Source: Desulfopila sp. IMCC35008
GTDB taxonomy: Bacteria > Desulfobacterota > Desulfobulbia > Desulfobulbales > Desulfocapsaceae
DNA: 64,000 nucleotides
Direction: 5' to 3'
Assembly (NCBI RefSeq): GCF_010646885.2
Contig: NZ_CP050700.1
Location: 5,648,001-5,712,000, forward strand
The notes beneath the pieces were generated by a model that was given only the letters and a program-made list of their open reading frames with translations, ran no database searches and was not told the DNA's origin. Below, one piece after another: positions 8,496 to 17,537 of this stretch (its first letter is position 1; each line of letters opens with the position of its first letter). The position numbers and the translations under genes were made by a program.

Positions 8496-9902
8496 ATGAG
8501 CGAGCAGAAAAAAAGTGGTTCCGAAAAGCTCTGGGGAGGACGGTTTGCCGAAGGCACCGCCGCTTCCGTCGAGGCTTTTTCCGCCTCCATTCATTACGAT
8601 TCCAGGCTTTACAAGTATGATATCGCCGGTTCCAAGGCTCATGCCACTATGCTGGCCGACAGAGGCATACTCAACGCAGAGGAGCTGGCGCTCATTGTTG
8701 AAGGGCTAAGCGCTATAGAGCAGGAGATTGAGGCGGGCAGTTTTGAGTTCAAGCGGGAACTTGAAGACATCCACATGAATATCGAGAAGGCACTGGTGGA
8801 CCGTATCGGACCGGCAGGGGCCAAGCTGCACAGTGCCCGTTCACGTAACGATCAGATCGCCCTCGATTTTAAGATGTATCTTCGCGACCAGTGCGATATC
8901 ATTGCAGCCCTGCTCGATGATGTGCGTCGCTCGTTTGTCCTGCTGGGCCGTAAATACCTTGGCAACTTCATGCCGGGTTATACGCATTTGCAGCGGGCCC
9001 AGCCGGTACAGATCAGCCACCATATGCTCGCTTATTTTGAAATGTTCGGGCGCGATAAGGAGCGTCTGCTCGATTGCCGCAAACGTCTGAACCTCTCTCC
9101 GCTCGGCTGTGCAGCCATGGCCGGAACCGGCTTGCCCATCGACCGGGAGCAGGTGGCCGAAAGCCTCGGCTTTGACGGCGTGACCGCCAACTCCATGGAT
9201 ACGTCCGGTGACAGGGATTTTGCCATCGAGTTTACCAGTTGCTGCACCATGATCCAGCTTCATCTGTCCCGCTTGTCGGAAGAGCTTGTGCTCTGGTCGA
9301 GCCAGGAGTTCTCCTTTGTCGATATCTCCGATAAGTTTTGTACCGGTTCATCAATCATGCCACAGAAGAAGAATCCGGATATTCCGGAACTGATTCGCGG
9401 CAAGTCCGGCAGGGTGGTTGGCAGTTTAATGAGTCTTATTACGCTGGTAAAAGGACTTCCTTTAACGTATAATCGTGATTTGCAGGAAGATAAGGAGCCG
9501 GTGTTCGATACCGTTGATACCGTGTCGGCTTCGCTCTCCATCATGGCCGAGCTGCTTGAGAACCTGCAATTTAACACCAAGGTAATGGAAGAGGCCACCA
9601 GGACCGGTTTTATTACCGCGACGGATCTGGCCGATTACCTGGTGGTAAAAGACGTTCCTTTCCGGGAGGCCCATGGTATTGTCGGTCGTTCCGTAGCTTA
9701 CTGCCTGGATAAGGGCTGTGAGTTGTATGAATTGACGGTAGAGGAGCTTCAGCAGTTTTCACCGGTTATAGAAAAAGATGTTTTTGAGGTACTGAGTGTC
9801 GAAGGTTCGGTAAATAGCCGTATCTCGACGGGCGGAACCGGCCTGAAGCGGGTTGAAGAGGCCGTCCTAAATGCTGAAAAACAAATGGGGATATCCAAAT
9901 GA
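8496..9902 (+). CDS. argH: argininosuccinate lyase
   Basis: ArgH splits argininosuccinate to arginine and fumarate. The 468-residue protein starts with the typical KLWGGRFAEGT segment and has the fumarase/aspartase-family signature loop GSSIMPQKKNPD with the catalytic serine. Its last four bases overlap the start of the lipoprotein gene (ATGA), which ties the lipoprotein to the arginine operon. Confidence 0.97.
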   Translation: MSEQKKSGSEKLWGGRFAEGTAASVEAFSASIHYDSRLYKYDIAGSKAHATMLADRGILNAEELALIVEGLSAIEQEIEAGSFEFKRELEDIHMNIEKALVDRIGPAGAKLHSARSRNDQIALDFKMYLRDQCDIIAALLDDVRRSFVLLGRKYLGNFMPGYTHLQRAQPVQISHHMLAYFEMFGRDKERLLDCRKRLNLSPLGCAAMAGTGLPIDREQVAESLGFDGVTANSMDTSGDRDFAIEFTSCCTMIQLHLSRLSEELVLWSSQEFSFVDISDKFCTGSSIMPQKKNPDIPELIRGKSGRVVGSLMSLITLVKGLPLTYNRDLQEDKEPVFDTVDTVSASLSIMAELLENLQFNTKVMEEATRTGFITATDLADYLVVKDVPFREAHGIVGRSVAYCLDKGCELYELTVEELQQFSPVIEKDVFEVLSVEGSVNSRISTGGTGLKRVEEAVLNAEKQMGISK

Positions 9903-10957
9903 GATCTGTACGCGGAGCATGTTTCGCGGGGACTATGATCCTGGGAACCGCTCTTCTGTTTACCGGAGGTTGTGGTTATAAGAATTTGCCGGTACCACCG
10001 GATACCGTGGTGCCAGAAGCAATAAATGATTTACGCTATACCGTTGACGACGGGGGTGTGGAACTGACCTGGACGTACCCGGTTGAAACCATCAGCGGCG
10101 ACAATATTGTCGCGATTTCGTCGTTCGATCTGTATCGGGCCGAGATTGCGGTTGATGATTACTGTCCCACCTGTCCTGTGCCTTACGGGGAGCCTATCGA
10201 GGTTCCCGGTGGTATGACACAGGAGGAAGGGCAGCTGCGTACAGCTACCTACAAAGCGGGACTGCTCAAAGATAACCACAAATATTTTTTCAAGGTTCAG
10301 GCGAGGAATAACTGGTGGGCGTCTGGGGCAGATTCAAATATCATAACCTTTGTCTGGCAGCAGCCTGTGGTTGCGCCGACAGGTCTGACAGCGGTAGCTG
10401 CCGGAAAAGATATTCGCTTGAGCTGGCAGCCTGCTACAAAACTCAAGGACGGCAGCCCTGCCAAGGCGGATGTCGTGTATCAACTCTATAAGAGTGCAGG
10501 CGAGGAAGATTTTAACGCCTGGGGCCGGGCATCTTCAGATACGAGCCGGGTTGATGATGAAATTGTAAAAGGTACGGAGTACCGGTACAAGGTGCAGTCC
10601 ATGACCCGGATCGGCAAGGATGTTTTTGAGGGCGGAATGAGCGAAATCGTGACCGCTTCCGTGCTCGATAAGACGCCACCGTCTGTTCCGACGTCTGTGA
10701 AGGCGATCCAGACCGCCGGAGGCGTGAAGGTGATTTGGGAAAGTGTACGCGGTGATGACGTGGCTGGATATAATGTGTATCGCAAGGATGCTGGCAAGGG
10801 CTACGAGAAAGTGGGTACCGTCAAGGTTCCGTATACTATCTTTGAGGATGCTACCGCCAAGGAAGGTGCTGCATATTCCTATAGCGTCACCGCTTTTGAT
10901 ACGGCCAACCCACCAAACGAAAGCAAGAAATCCGGGGAGGCTAAAATCAGGCCTTAA
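9899..10957 (+). CDS. lipoprotein with fibronectin type III repeats
   Basis: The 352-residue product has a lipoprotein signal peptide ending in a lipobox (LFTGGC, Cys25) followed by GYKNLPVPP, much like the short lipoproteins (LptM/YifL type, CG.KGPxxxPP) encoded beside dap and arg genes in other proteobacteria. The rest holds two or three fibronectin type III-like modules, seen as repeated YRYKVQS/YSYSVTAFD-type strands (residues ~40-145, ~155-250, ~255-350). It is probably anchored in the outer membrane facing the periplasm. Its role is unknown. Translation is coupled to argH by a four-base overlap. Confidence 0.8.
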   Translation: MRSVRGACFAGTMILGTALLFTGGCGYKNLPVPPDTVVPEAINDLRYTVDDGGVELTWTYPVETISGDNIVAISSFDLYRAEIAVDDYCPTCPVPYGEPIEVPGGMTQEEGQLRTATYKAGLLKDNHKYFFKVQARNNWWASGADSNIITFVWQQPVVAPTGLTAVAAGKDIRLSWQPATKLKDGSPAKADVVYQLYKSAGEEDFNAWGRASSDTSRVDDEIVKGTEYRYKVQSMTRIGKDVFEGGMSEIVTASVLDKTPPSVPTSVKAIQTAGGVKVIWESVRGDDVAGYNVYRKDAGKGYEKVGTVKVPYTIFEDATAKEGAAYSYSVTAFDTANPPNESKKSGEAKIRP

Positions 10958-11013
10958 TTTGACTTTCCGGCAACTTGCCTCATATGGCTGGTTTTGGTGA
11001 AGTAAACAGGGTG

Positions 11014-11041
11014 GCCCTTCAGTCCGTATTGACTGGAGGGC
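11014..11041 (+). terminator. hairpin between the lipoprotein gene and dapF
   Basis: GCCCTTCAGTC (11014-11024) pairs with GACTGGAGGGC (11031-11041) across a 6-base loop with one G-U pair, followed by TTCTTGTTG. It may be a weak terminator or a processing site separating the arg and dap parts of the cluster. Confidence 0.55.
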
Positions 11042-11067
11042 TTCTTGTTGTTGGGGGAGAATAAAAA

Positions 11068-11928
11068 ATGACAGGGTGTAAAGAGATGACAATACATTTC
11101 CCCATTAAATTTGATAAAATGAGCGGAACGGGTAATGACTTCATTATCATCGACCATCGTGAGATGTTTATCCCGCTCAGTGAACAGGCTGAATTTGCTA
11201 AAAAAGTATGCCGTAGAATGTTCTCCGTTGGGGCGGATGGCTTGATATTGCTGGAAAGCTCCGACGTTGCTGATTTTCGCTGGCGCTTTTACAATTCGGA
11301 TGGTTCCATTGCCGAAATGTGCGGGAACGGTGCACGCTGTACAGCTCGATTTGCGTATGAGAAGGGTATGGCCAGTAAGTCCATGCGCTTTGAAACCGTT
11401 GCCGGGATTATCGAGGCCAAGATACTCGGGGAGGGAGAAGAGGTATCTATCCTGATGACCGAACCGTTCGACTATCGCCGTAACCAGGCCTTGAATCTGG
11501 ATGGCATTGAGAGACAGGTGCACTTCGTCAATACGGGTGTGCCGCACGCGGTTATCTTTCTTGATAACGAGGAGGCGCCGGTCAAGATCTGGGGGCGCAA
11601 GGTCCGTTTCCACGAGTTGTTTCAACCGCAAGGAGCAAATGCAAACTTTGTTACCGTCTGTGGCGAAAACGAGTTGAAGGTCCGCACCTATGAGCGTGGA
11701 GTGGAAGATGAAACAATGGCTTGCGGTACCGGTTGCGTGGCCTCGGCCATTATGGCTGTTTTGGAGAAAGGAATGAGTTCGCCTATCCGGGTACGTACTT
11801 CGGGCGGTGACAAATTGGAAATATTTTTTGACCTGACTGAAGATGGTGGCGCGGTGCAGAAAGTATATATGCAGGGGGCTACCAGGGTTATTTATTCAGG
11901 GCAGTTAACAGCAGAGTCTCTGCTGTAA
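11068..11928 (+). CDS. dapF: diaminopimelate epimerase
   Basis: DapF converts LL- to meso-diaminopimelate for lysine and peptidoglycan. Both catalytic cysteines are present, in MCGNGARC and ACGTGCVAS, and the N-terminal KMSGTGNDFI is typical. The ATG at 11068 is chosen because GGGGGAG stands 8 bases before it; the Met at 11086 is the fallback. With dapA and dapB it forms a three-gene run. Confidence 0.95.
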   Translation: MTGCKEMTIHFPIKFDKMSGTGNDFIIIDHREMFIPLSEQAEFAKKVCRRMFSVGADGLILLESSDVADFRWRFYNSDGSIAEMCGNGARCTARFAYEKGMASKSMRFETVAGIIEAKILGEGEEVSILMTEPFDYRRNQALNLDGIERQVHFVNTGVPHAVIFLDNEEAPVKIWGRKVRFHELFQPQGANANFVTVCGENELKVRTYERGVEDETMACGTGCVASAIMAVLEKGMSSPIRVRTSGGDKLEIFFDLTEDGGAVQKVYMQGATRVIYSGQLTAESLL

Positions 11929-11955
11929 TAGAGGACGAGATACCGGGAGGAGATC

Positions 11956-12837
11956 ATGGAACGATTTCACGGAGCGTTAACAGCGTTAGTTACCCCCTTT
12001 CGTGATGGAAAGGTTGATGAAAAAGGATTGATAGATCTAATAGAGTACCAGATAGCTAACGGAATCCACGGTATTGTACCGTGCGGTACCACCGGCGAAT
12101 CCGCCACTCTTGGATTTGATGAGCATAAACGGGTTGTCGAGTTGACGGTGAAGACCGTAGCCGGCCGGGTTCCTGTTATAGCCGGTACCGGTGCCAACAA
12201 TACCCTGGAGGCTATCGAGTTTACCGAAAGCGCCAAGGAGTCGGGGGCTGATGCGGTGCTTTCTGTTGCGCCGTATTACAACAAGCCGAGCCAGGAAGGT
12301 ATTTACCAGCACTTTAAAGCGGTGTGTGACGCGGTGGATATCCCGACCTTTCTCTACAATGTGCCGGGCCGGACAGTGGTCAATATCCAACCTGAAACAA
12401 CGGCACGCCTGGCCCAGCTCGAAAATGTTATCGGCATCAAGGAAGCGTGCGGCAGTCTGGAGCAGATTAGCGATGTGCTGCGCCTGTGCCCGGATGATTT
12501 CATCCTGCTTTCCGGTGACGATTTCACTTCTATGCCGACAGTTTTTGTTGGTGGCAAGGGTGTGATATCTGTGGTCTCCAATGTGGATCCGAAGGGTATG
12601 TCCGATCTTATGAACGCAGCACTTGCCGGGGACGTTACGCGTTCCAAGGAGCTGCATTACAGGCTGTTTCGGCTCATGAAGCTCATGTTTGCCTGCCCCA
12701 GCCCGGCACCGGCCAAGAGGGCGCTGAAGCTTATGGGGAAGATCGTGGATGAAACACCCCGTTTACCGATTACGGTCGTGGATGAGCCGACAGATGCCAA
12801 ACTGAAAGAAGCGCTGGCTGAAATCGGCATGCTCTAA
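11956..12837 (+). CDS. dapA: 4-hydroxy-tetrahydrodipicolinate synthase
   Basis: DapA condenses pyruvate and aspartate semialdehyde at the start of the lysine/diaminopimelate branch. The 293-residue TIM-barrel shows GTTGESATL, the catalytic tyrosine in FLYNVPGRTV and the Schiff-base lysine in VIGIKEACG. It has a good ribosome-binding site (GGGAGGAGATC) and lies 27 bases after dapF. Confidence 0.97.
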   Translation: MERFHGALTALVTPFRDGKVDEKGLIDLIEYQIANGIHGIVPCGTTGESATLGFDEHKRVVELTVKTVAGRVPVIAGTGANNTLEAIEFTESAKESGADAVLSVAPYYNKPSQEGIYQHFKAVCDAVDIPTFLYNVPGRTVVNIQPETTARLAQLENVIGIKEACGSLEQISDVLRLCPDDFILLSGDDFTSMPTVFVGGKGVISVVSNVDPKGMSDLMNAALAGDVTRSKELHYRLFRLMKLMFACPSPAPAKRALKLMGKIVDETPRLPITVVDEPTDAKLKEALAEIGML

Positions 12838-12869
12838 CCGGGATAGATTACAGACAGGAGGGAAATTGA

Positions 12870-13679
12870 ATGGTTAAGGTCATCATTGCGGGTGCGGCCG
12901 GCAGGATGGGGCAGCGCATTGCCCATATGGTTGCCGCTCACCCGGAACTCGAATACAGCGCTGCTTTTGAGGCAACCGGGAGCCCGGCGATAGGACGGGA
13001 TGCCGGAGAGCTGGTGTTTGGGGAGAAAAACGGGGTGATCATCGAGGAAGGGCTGGAAGCGGTGGTCGATAAGGGCGATGTCATCATCGACTTTACCTTT
13101 CACGCGGCGACCATGGGGTTTGCCCGGATAGCAGCTCAACATAACAGGGCCATGGTGATTGGCACAACCGGTCTCACCGGGGAGAACCTGGCTGAGTTGC
13201 GACAGTTGGCTGAGAATTTTCCCTGCGTCCAGGCCCCCAATATGTCTGTTTGTGTTAACGTGCTGTTCAAACTGGTCAAGAAGACTGCGGCCATTCTTGG
13301 CAGTGATTTCGATATCGAGATTGTCGAGGCACACCACAATAAGAAAAAAGATGCTCCGAGCGGTACGGCCATCAGGCTTGGCGAACTGGCTGCGGAAGGC
13401 GTGAATACAAAACTTTCTGAGGTTGGTGTTTTTGAACGAAACGGCATCATCGGCGAGCGTAAACCGGAAGAAATAGGTATCCAGTCAATTCGCGCGGCTG
13501 ATATCGTTGGTGAACACACCGTCTATTTTGCCGGTCCGGGTGAGCGCATCGAGTTGACGCACCGGGCACACAGTCGCGATCATTTTGCTAAAGGCGCCGT
13601 TACGGCGGCAGCCTGGATAATGGGTCGGGAAAACGGGGTCTATTCCATGTTCGACGTGCTCGGCCTGGACGACCTGTAA
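12870..13679 (+). CDS. dapB: 4-hydroxy-tetrahydrodipicolinate reductase
   Basis: DapB reduces the DapA product with NAD(P)H. The 269-residue protein has the N-terminal nucleotide loop GAAGRMGQRI and the substrate segment EAHHNKKKDAPSGTA with the catalytic His pair and Lys. The start at 12870 follows AGGAGGGAAATTGA. dapL or dapD/dapE, needed to complete the route, are not in the window. Confidence 0.97.
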   Translation: MVKVIIAGAAGRMGQRIAHMVAAHPELEYSAAFEATGSPAIGRDAGELVFGEKNGVIIEEGLEAVVDKGDVIIDFTFHAATMGFARIAAQHNRAMVIGTTGLTGENLAELRQLAENFPCVQAPNMSVCVNVLFKLVKKTAAILGSDFDIEIVEAHHNKKKDAPSGTAIRLGELAAEGVNTKLSEVGVFERNGIIGERKPEEIGIQSIRAADIVGEHTVYFAGPGERIELTHRAHSRDHFAKGAVTAAAWIMGRENGVYSMFDVLGLDDL

Positions 13680-13689
13680 GCGGAAGACT

Positions 13690-14232
13690 ATGAGTTCTGT
13701 GCAACAACGTATATTTATCGGTCTTGGTTCCAATCTCGGCGATAGCGCGGAGACACTCCTCCAGGCCTGGGCTCTCCTGGGAGAGGAGGAGGGCATCGAA
13801 TGTGTTCGCTTATCCGACCCGTATATGACCGCACCCGTCGACATGCATAGCCAACATTGGTTTACCAACTGTGTTGGCGAATTGCGTACTACACATCCCC
13901 CTCACCGGCTGCTGGCAAAATTGCTGGCGGTTGAGACGGCTCTTGGCCGGGTGCGGGGAGAGGGGGCGTTTGGTTACGAAGACAGGCCCATAGACCTTGA
14001 CCTTATCTATTACGGTGAAGTTGAGCTGGATGAGCCGGATCTGGATCTGCCCCATCCGCACCTGTACAACCGGTTGTTTGTGCTGACGCCTCTTTGTGAA
14101 ATCGCGCCGGAATTTATAGATATCAAGTATCATGTACCGGTGAGTGAGCTGGAGACGCGTCTGCTGGCTAAAATCGAACAGGGGCTTGAACGTAAACAGC
14201 TGATAAGCAGAAACAGCTGGGATTCAGCCTGA
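13690..14232 (+). CDS. folK: 2-amino-4-hydroxy-6-hydroxymethyldihydropteridine pyrophosphokinase
   Basis: FolK transfers pyrophosphate to 6-hydroxymethyl-dihydropterin in folate synthesis. The 180-residue protein has the opening IFIGLGSNLGD and the signature EDRPIDLDLIYYG, with LPHPHLYNRLFVLTPL following. It sits 10 bases after dapB and probably shares its transcript. Confidence 0.94.
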   Translation: MSSVQQRIFIGLGSNLGDSAETLLQAWALLGEEEGIECVRLSDPYMTAPVDMHSQHWFTNCVGELRTTHPPHRLLAKLLAVETALGRVRGEGAFGYEDRPIDLDLIYYGEVELDEPDLDLPHPHLYNRLFVLTPLCEIAPEFIDIKYHVPVSELETRLLAKIEQGLERKQLISRNSWDSA

Positions 14233-14275
14233 AACTGAAGCGGATGTTCAACAGTAACGATCAGAGAGGTACATT

Positions 14276-14548
14276 ATGAGCCCTCTTCGGCTGATAGTTA
14301 TCGCCATACTGCTCTATATCGGTTACCGGTTACTGTTCGGTGGCCGGAAGAAGGTGAATCGCGGCCAGGCTCCCAAAGAGCCGAATGGGGAGTTCCCCAC
14401 AAGCGATGTTTTGGAAGAAGACCCTGTCTGTCACACCCTGGTGCCAAGGCAACAGGCCGTAAGTTGGCAGGACGGGGATGAGGTTTTTTATTTTTGCAGT
14501 CAGGAATGTTGTAATACATATATATATCAAAAAGGAGAACAGGGATGA
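14276..14548 (+). CDS. small membrane-anchored YHS-type protein
   Basis: The 90-residue product has one N-terminal membrane helix (residues ~3-20), a short basic linker, and a C-terminal YHS/TRASH-like region with DPVCHTLV, YFCSQECCNTY, meaning three or four cysteines that could hold a metal ion. Family members are thought to sense or carry metals. Its last four bases overlap the transaldolase start, so the two are coupled. No specific function can be assigned. Confidence 0.65.
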   Translation: MSPLRLIVIAILLYIGYRLLFGGRKKVNRGQAPKEPNGEFPTSDVLEEDPVCHTLVPRQQAVSWQDGDEVFYFCSQECCNTYIYQKGEQG

Positions 14549-15189
14549 AGTTTTTCATCGATACAGCGAATATTGAAGAAATAAAGAAAGGTGTGGAGAT
14601 GGGTATGGTGGACGGTGTTACCACCAACCCTTCCCTTATTGCCAAGGAAGACAAACCGTTTGAAGAGATCATCAAGGAGATCTGCGAGATCGTGGAAGGT
14701 CCGGTAAGCGCTGAGGTCGTGAGCCTGGAAGCAGATGGAATGGTTGCCGAGGCACGTGAGTTGGTCAAGATCAGCGACAAGATCGTTATCAAGATCCCGA
14801 TGATCACCGAGGGCATCAAGGCTGTTAAAAGGCTGACCGCCGAAGGTATCAAGACCAATGTGACCCTGGTTTTCTCCGCCGCCCAGGCCCTGCTGGCCGC
14901 TAAAGCGGGAGCGACCTATGTCAGCCCCTTCGTCGGCAGACTTGATGATATCGGCGTTCAGGGTATGGAGCTGATCAGTGATATCGTGACCGTTTATGAC
15001 AACTACGGGTATCAGAGTGAAGTGATTGTTGCCAGCGTACGCAGCCCGCAGCATGTGACGGATTCGGCGCTGATCGGTGCCGACATCGCCACTATCCCGC
15101 TCAAGGTTATCGAGCAGTTGGCAAAGCATCCGCTTACCGATATCGGCATGGAGCAGTTCCTGGCCGATTGGGAGAAGCGGGCAAAGTAA
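14545..15189 (+). CDS. tal: small transaldolase / fructose-6-phosphate aldolase family protein
   Basis: The 214-residue protein belongs to the short transaldolase group. It opens with MKFFIDTANIEEIK, has GVTTNPSLI, and the Schiff-base lysine in IVIKIPMITEG. Either transaldolase in the non-oxidative pentose phosphate path or FSA-type aldolase activity is possible; sequence alone does not separate them here. An intrinsic terminator follows. Confidence 0.9.
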   Translation: MKFFIDTANIEEIKKGVEMGMVDGVTTNPSLIAKEDKPFEEIIKEICEIVEGPVSAEVVSLEADGMVAEARELVKISDKIVIKIPMITEGIKAVKRLTAEGIKTNVTLVFSAAQALLAAKAGATYVSPFVGRLDDIGVQGMELISDIVTVYDNYGYQSEVIVASVRSPQHVTDSALIGADIATIPLKVIEQLAKHPLTDIGMEQFLADWEKRAK

Positions 15190-15204
15190 TTTATGCGGTA
15201 CACA

Positions 15205-15248
15205 CAGGCGAAAAGGTTTCATCCTTTTCGCCTGCTTGCGATTTTTTT
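15205..15248 (+). terminator. intrinsic terminator after the transaldolase gene
   Basis: CAGGCGAAAAGG (15205-15216) pairs perfectly with CCTTTTCGCCTG (15223-15234) around a 6-base loop; a run of seven T follows at 15242-15248. It closes the long arg-dap-folK-tal array just before the transglycosylase gene. Confidence 0.85.
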
Positions 15249-15250
15249 AT

Positions 15251-15865
15251 ATGATGCGTATTCCCGCAGCCCGCTACAGTGTCTCCTTTTGTCTTTGCGT
15301 GTCCATGCTGTTTTTTGTCAGCCTGGCCCAGGGCCAGATGTTTGCCTGCAAGGACAGCAGGGGGAAAATAAGCTACACCAATGCCCCGTCTTCAGGAGGC
15401 TGTGTTGCTTTAGGCAGTGGGCCGCAAAAACGCCGAAACCGCTGGAAATCACCAGCCAGTTACGACCCAAAAGCCTTTGACCGGGCGATCTGGGCGGCGG
15501 GGAATCGCTACAACGTAGATCCTCACCTGATTAAGGCCGTTATCCTGGCCGAGTCCGGTTTTAACAGTCGGGCCGTTTCCAAGAAGGGCGCCCAGGGGCT
15601 CATGCAGCTCATGCCCCAAACAGCGCGTGAACTGCGGGTTCACGATCCTTTCAATCCTAAAGAAAATATCAATGGCGGTACCCGCTATCTGCGCAGGATG
15701 CTGGATATCTTCAACGGTAATCTGGTGCTCTCCATTGCGGCATACAACGCCGGTCCTGGTGCTGTAAGAAGGGCAAAAGGCATCCCTAAAATACCCGAGA
15801 CGGTTCGTTATGTCTCAAAGGTGCTCACCCATTACAAAGGCTATAAAGGGGAAGCAGGGGCGTAA
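15251..15865 (+). CDS. secreted lytic transglycosylase (SLT domain)
   Basis: The 204-residue protein cleaves peptidoglycan glycan strands. The ATG pair at 15251/15254 is chosen because it opens a proper signal peptide (hydrophobic core SFCLCVSMLFFVSLAQGQ); the frame extends further upstream without a plausible start. A short DUF4124-like N-terminal stretch (FACKDSRGKISYTNAP) precedes the SLT domain, with the catalytic glutamate in ILAESGFNSRAVS and the motifs GAQGLMQLMP and SIAAYNAGPGAV. It starts right behind the tal terminator. Confidence 0.88.
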   Translation: MMRIPAARYSVSFCLCVSMLFFVSLAQGQMFACKDSRGKISYTNAPSSGGCVALGSGPQKRRNRWKSPASYDPKAFDRAIWAAGNRYNVDPHLIKAVILAESGFNSRAVSKKGAQGLMQLMPQTARELRVHDPFNPKENINGGTRYLRRMLDIFNGNLVLSIAAYNAGPGAVRRAKGIPKIPETVRYVSKVLTHYKGYKGEAGA

Positions 15866-16219
15866 TAGAGGGCTTTTTCCCCATCTTTCTCTTCTTACCC
15901 GGCAAACGACTGCAGCTTCCCCCCACAACACCACACCCGAGTACCCGGTCCTTATCGCTATCGTGCAGGGGCGCGGAGAGAGTTACCCCGGGTTATGAGT
16001 CGGTACCCAACTGTTGTATACCGGTGCCATGAGACCGTTCCGGCATGATGGTGGCGTCGTAAATGAGAATAATCGAGATCGATGATATTTCATCATCACA
16101 GCACTAAGAAAAATATGACTGGAGGGGGACTTGTAGAGGGTGTTTTGATATGGACGCCAAAGGGGTGATCATTCAAAATCATGGCATGCTAGAAATAATG
16201 CATAACACCACTGTTTATC
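15866..16219. other. gene-free stretch between convergent genes
   Basis: This region separates the end of the housekeeping array from the minus-strand MerR-type gene. I see no gene, clear terminator or repeat in it. Confidence 0.5.
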
Positions 16220-17068
16220 TTAAGGGGCAACTTCGCGGCGTGAAGCCTCTATCAATATTTCAGTGACGAACTTTGAGGTATTACTGGTCGTCCAGTAATC
16301 GGTTACGTACCGTTCAAAGGACTCATTGCTGAGCTGATACCTGTTCTCACTTGCCCATTTTTCGATCTTCAGATATGTCTCATGGAGATTATCGTGAGAC
16401 CCTATGTGATAGCAGGAAAGCATCATTTTCCCTCCGAACCTGTACTGATTCTCTTCAGGACACGGCATGATGGTCTTCTGCAAAATTTTGATTTCCTGAT
16501 CTTTCCTGTCAATCCTGTCTTGGACAGAGGAATAGTTGATAATCACCGGACCTGTAATTTCATTCTTCAGATCTTCAACATATCGGGTGAACTGGAGATT
16601 AATGATCGAAGACTTGAGGTCGTTTTCAAAGACCTGATCCTGAAAAAGGATGTCGGAGGGCTCAATAAACTTGATGGCCACTTCACGAATATCGTTGTCA
16701 ATTACAGTTTCTGCTTCAATAATCAGCTCGTGCCAATCTTTAACAGATACATATTTTCGGTGTATCTCTTCCTGGTTTTTACCGAGCTCTTCGATCTTGG
16801 CTTGAAAAGAGTGTTGAATGGTTTTGAAAACATTGGTGTTGTTCCCTTCGATGAATTCTTTCATCTCTTCCAGGGTAAACCCCATCTGTTTATAGTATTT
16901 AATGACCGGTACAGCCAATACTGACTCATCCGTGTAGAAGCGGTAGTTGTTACAACCGTCCCGGTGTGAGGGAATTAAGTTGATCTGATCATAATAACGC
17001 AGTGCCTTCTTGGATATATTGCACATGCGGCTCATGTCACCGATGAAGTACTGGTTCTTATTTTTCAT
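16220..17068 (-). CDS. MerR-family transcriptional regulator
   Basis: The 282-residue protein starts with a MerR winged helix-turn-helix (FIGDMSRMCNISKKALRYYD, then NYRFYTDESV), a coiled-coil dimer helix (residues ~75-120) and a C-terminal part resembling effector-binding (GyrI-like) domains. MerR proteins activate promoters with over-long spacers by twisting the DNA. Such promoters stand in front of the transporter and the shell operon (18755-18786, 19244-19275), and a related palindrome lies 44-66 bases before this gene's start. It is therefore the likely regulator of the choline locus. The ligand is unknown. Confidence 0.85.
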   Translation of the reverse strand: MKNKNQYFIGDMSRMCNISKKALRYYDQINLIPSHRDGCNNYRFYTDESVLAVPVIKYYKQMGFTLEEMKEFIEGNNTNVFKTIQHSFQAKIEELGKNQEEIHRKYVSVKDWHELIIEAETVIDNDIREVAIKFIEPSDILFQDQVFENDLKSSIINLQFTRYVEDLKNEITGPVIINYSSVQDRIDRKDQEIKILQKTIMPCPEENQYRFGGKMMLSCYHIGSHDNLHETYLKIEKWASENRYQLSNESFERYVTDYWTTSNTSKFVTEILIEASRREVAP

Positions 17069-17111
17069 CGTTCAGCTCTACTCTGCCTTGGTTTTACTGT
17101 ATTCTGCTTCG

Positions 17112-17134
17112 CCCTTTCCCTAAGGGCAGGGTAC
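17112..17134. promoter_or_regulatory. operator-like palindrome before the MerR-type gene
   Basis: CCCTTTCCCTAAGGGCAGGGTAC matches the spacer region of the shell-operon promoter (TTTCCCCTTAAGGGCAGGGGG then TAC). It lies 44-66 bases upstream of the regulator's start codon and probably serves autoregulation. No good -35 hexamer is attached. Confidence 0.55.
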
Positions 17135-17202
17135 TTACTACATTGCCTTACATCTCAATTGTCCTGAAAAGGCTGCTCCAATGGGCGGGCGAAACATTCT
17201 CA

Positions 17203-17248
17203 TATAGAGGGGGGGAGCGTCCTCTCCTGGAAAACAGCTCCCCCTATA
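17203..17248 (-). terminator. hairpin after the transporter operon
   Basis: GGGGGAGC (17211-17218) pairs with GCTCCCCC (17237-17244), with flanking TATA on both sides. It stands just beyond the stop of the 88-residue gene. There is no long T-run on the minus strand, so it could be a weak terminator or an mRNA-protecting stem. Confidence 0.5.
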
Positions 17249-17270
17249 TACTCTTTAGTGCGTATTTCCG

Positions 17271-17537
17271 TCAATCTTTGATGTACTGATTGATCGTCGC
17301 AGCGCCTTCTTTATGAGCCCGATAGTACACTCTCAGCTCATTGTTTGAATCAAGATCGAATCGGGATTCTTCAAGCAAACCATTCGCTTCGGCTGTCATC
17401 AGCGCGTTGATGATTGCATCTTTTTTGAAAGCTTTGAAGGTGCCGTAGTTACCTTTCAGGGCGTCCATGACATCATCTGCACAACCTTCCTTGATTTTGG
17501 TGAACAATTTCAGAATAGCGTAGTTAAGAGGGATCAT
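17271..17537 (-). CDS. small protein encoded with the DMT transporter
   Basis: An 88-residue soluble protein, mostly helical (LNYAILKLFTKIKEGCADDV, a central KAFKKDAIINALMTAEANG) with a short strand pair at the end (LRVYYRAHK). The middle looks like a small winged-helix fold, but I do not recognise the family. Its start overlaps the transporter stop by four bases, so it is translated together with it and probably serves the same process. Confidence 0.7.
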   Translation of the reverse strand: MIPLNYAILKLFTKIKEGCADDVMDALKGNYGTFKAFKKDAIINALMTAEANGLLEESRFDLDSNNELRVYYRAHKEGAATINQYIKD

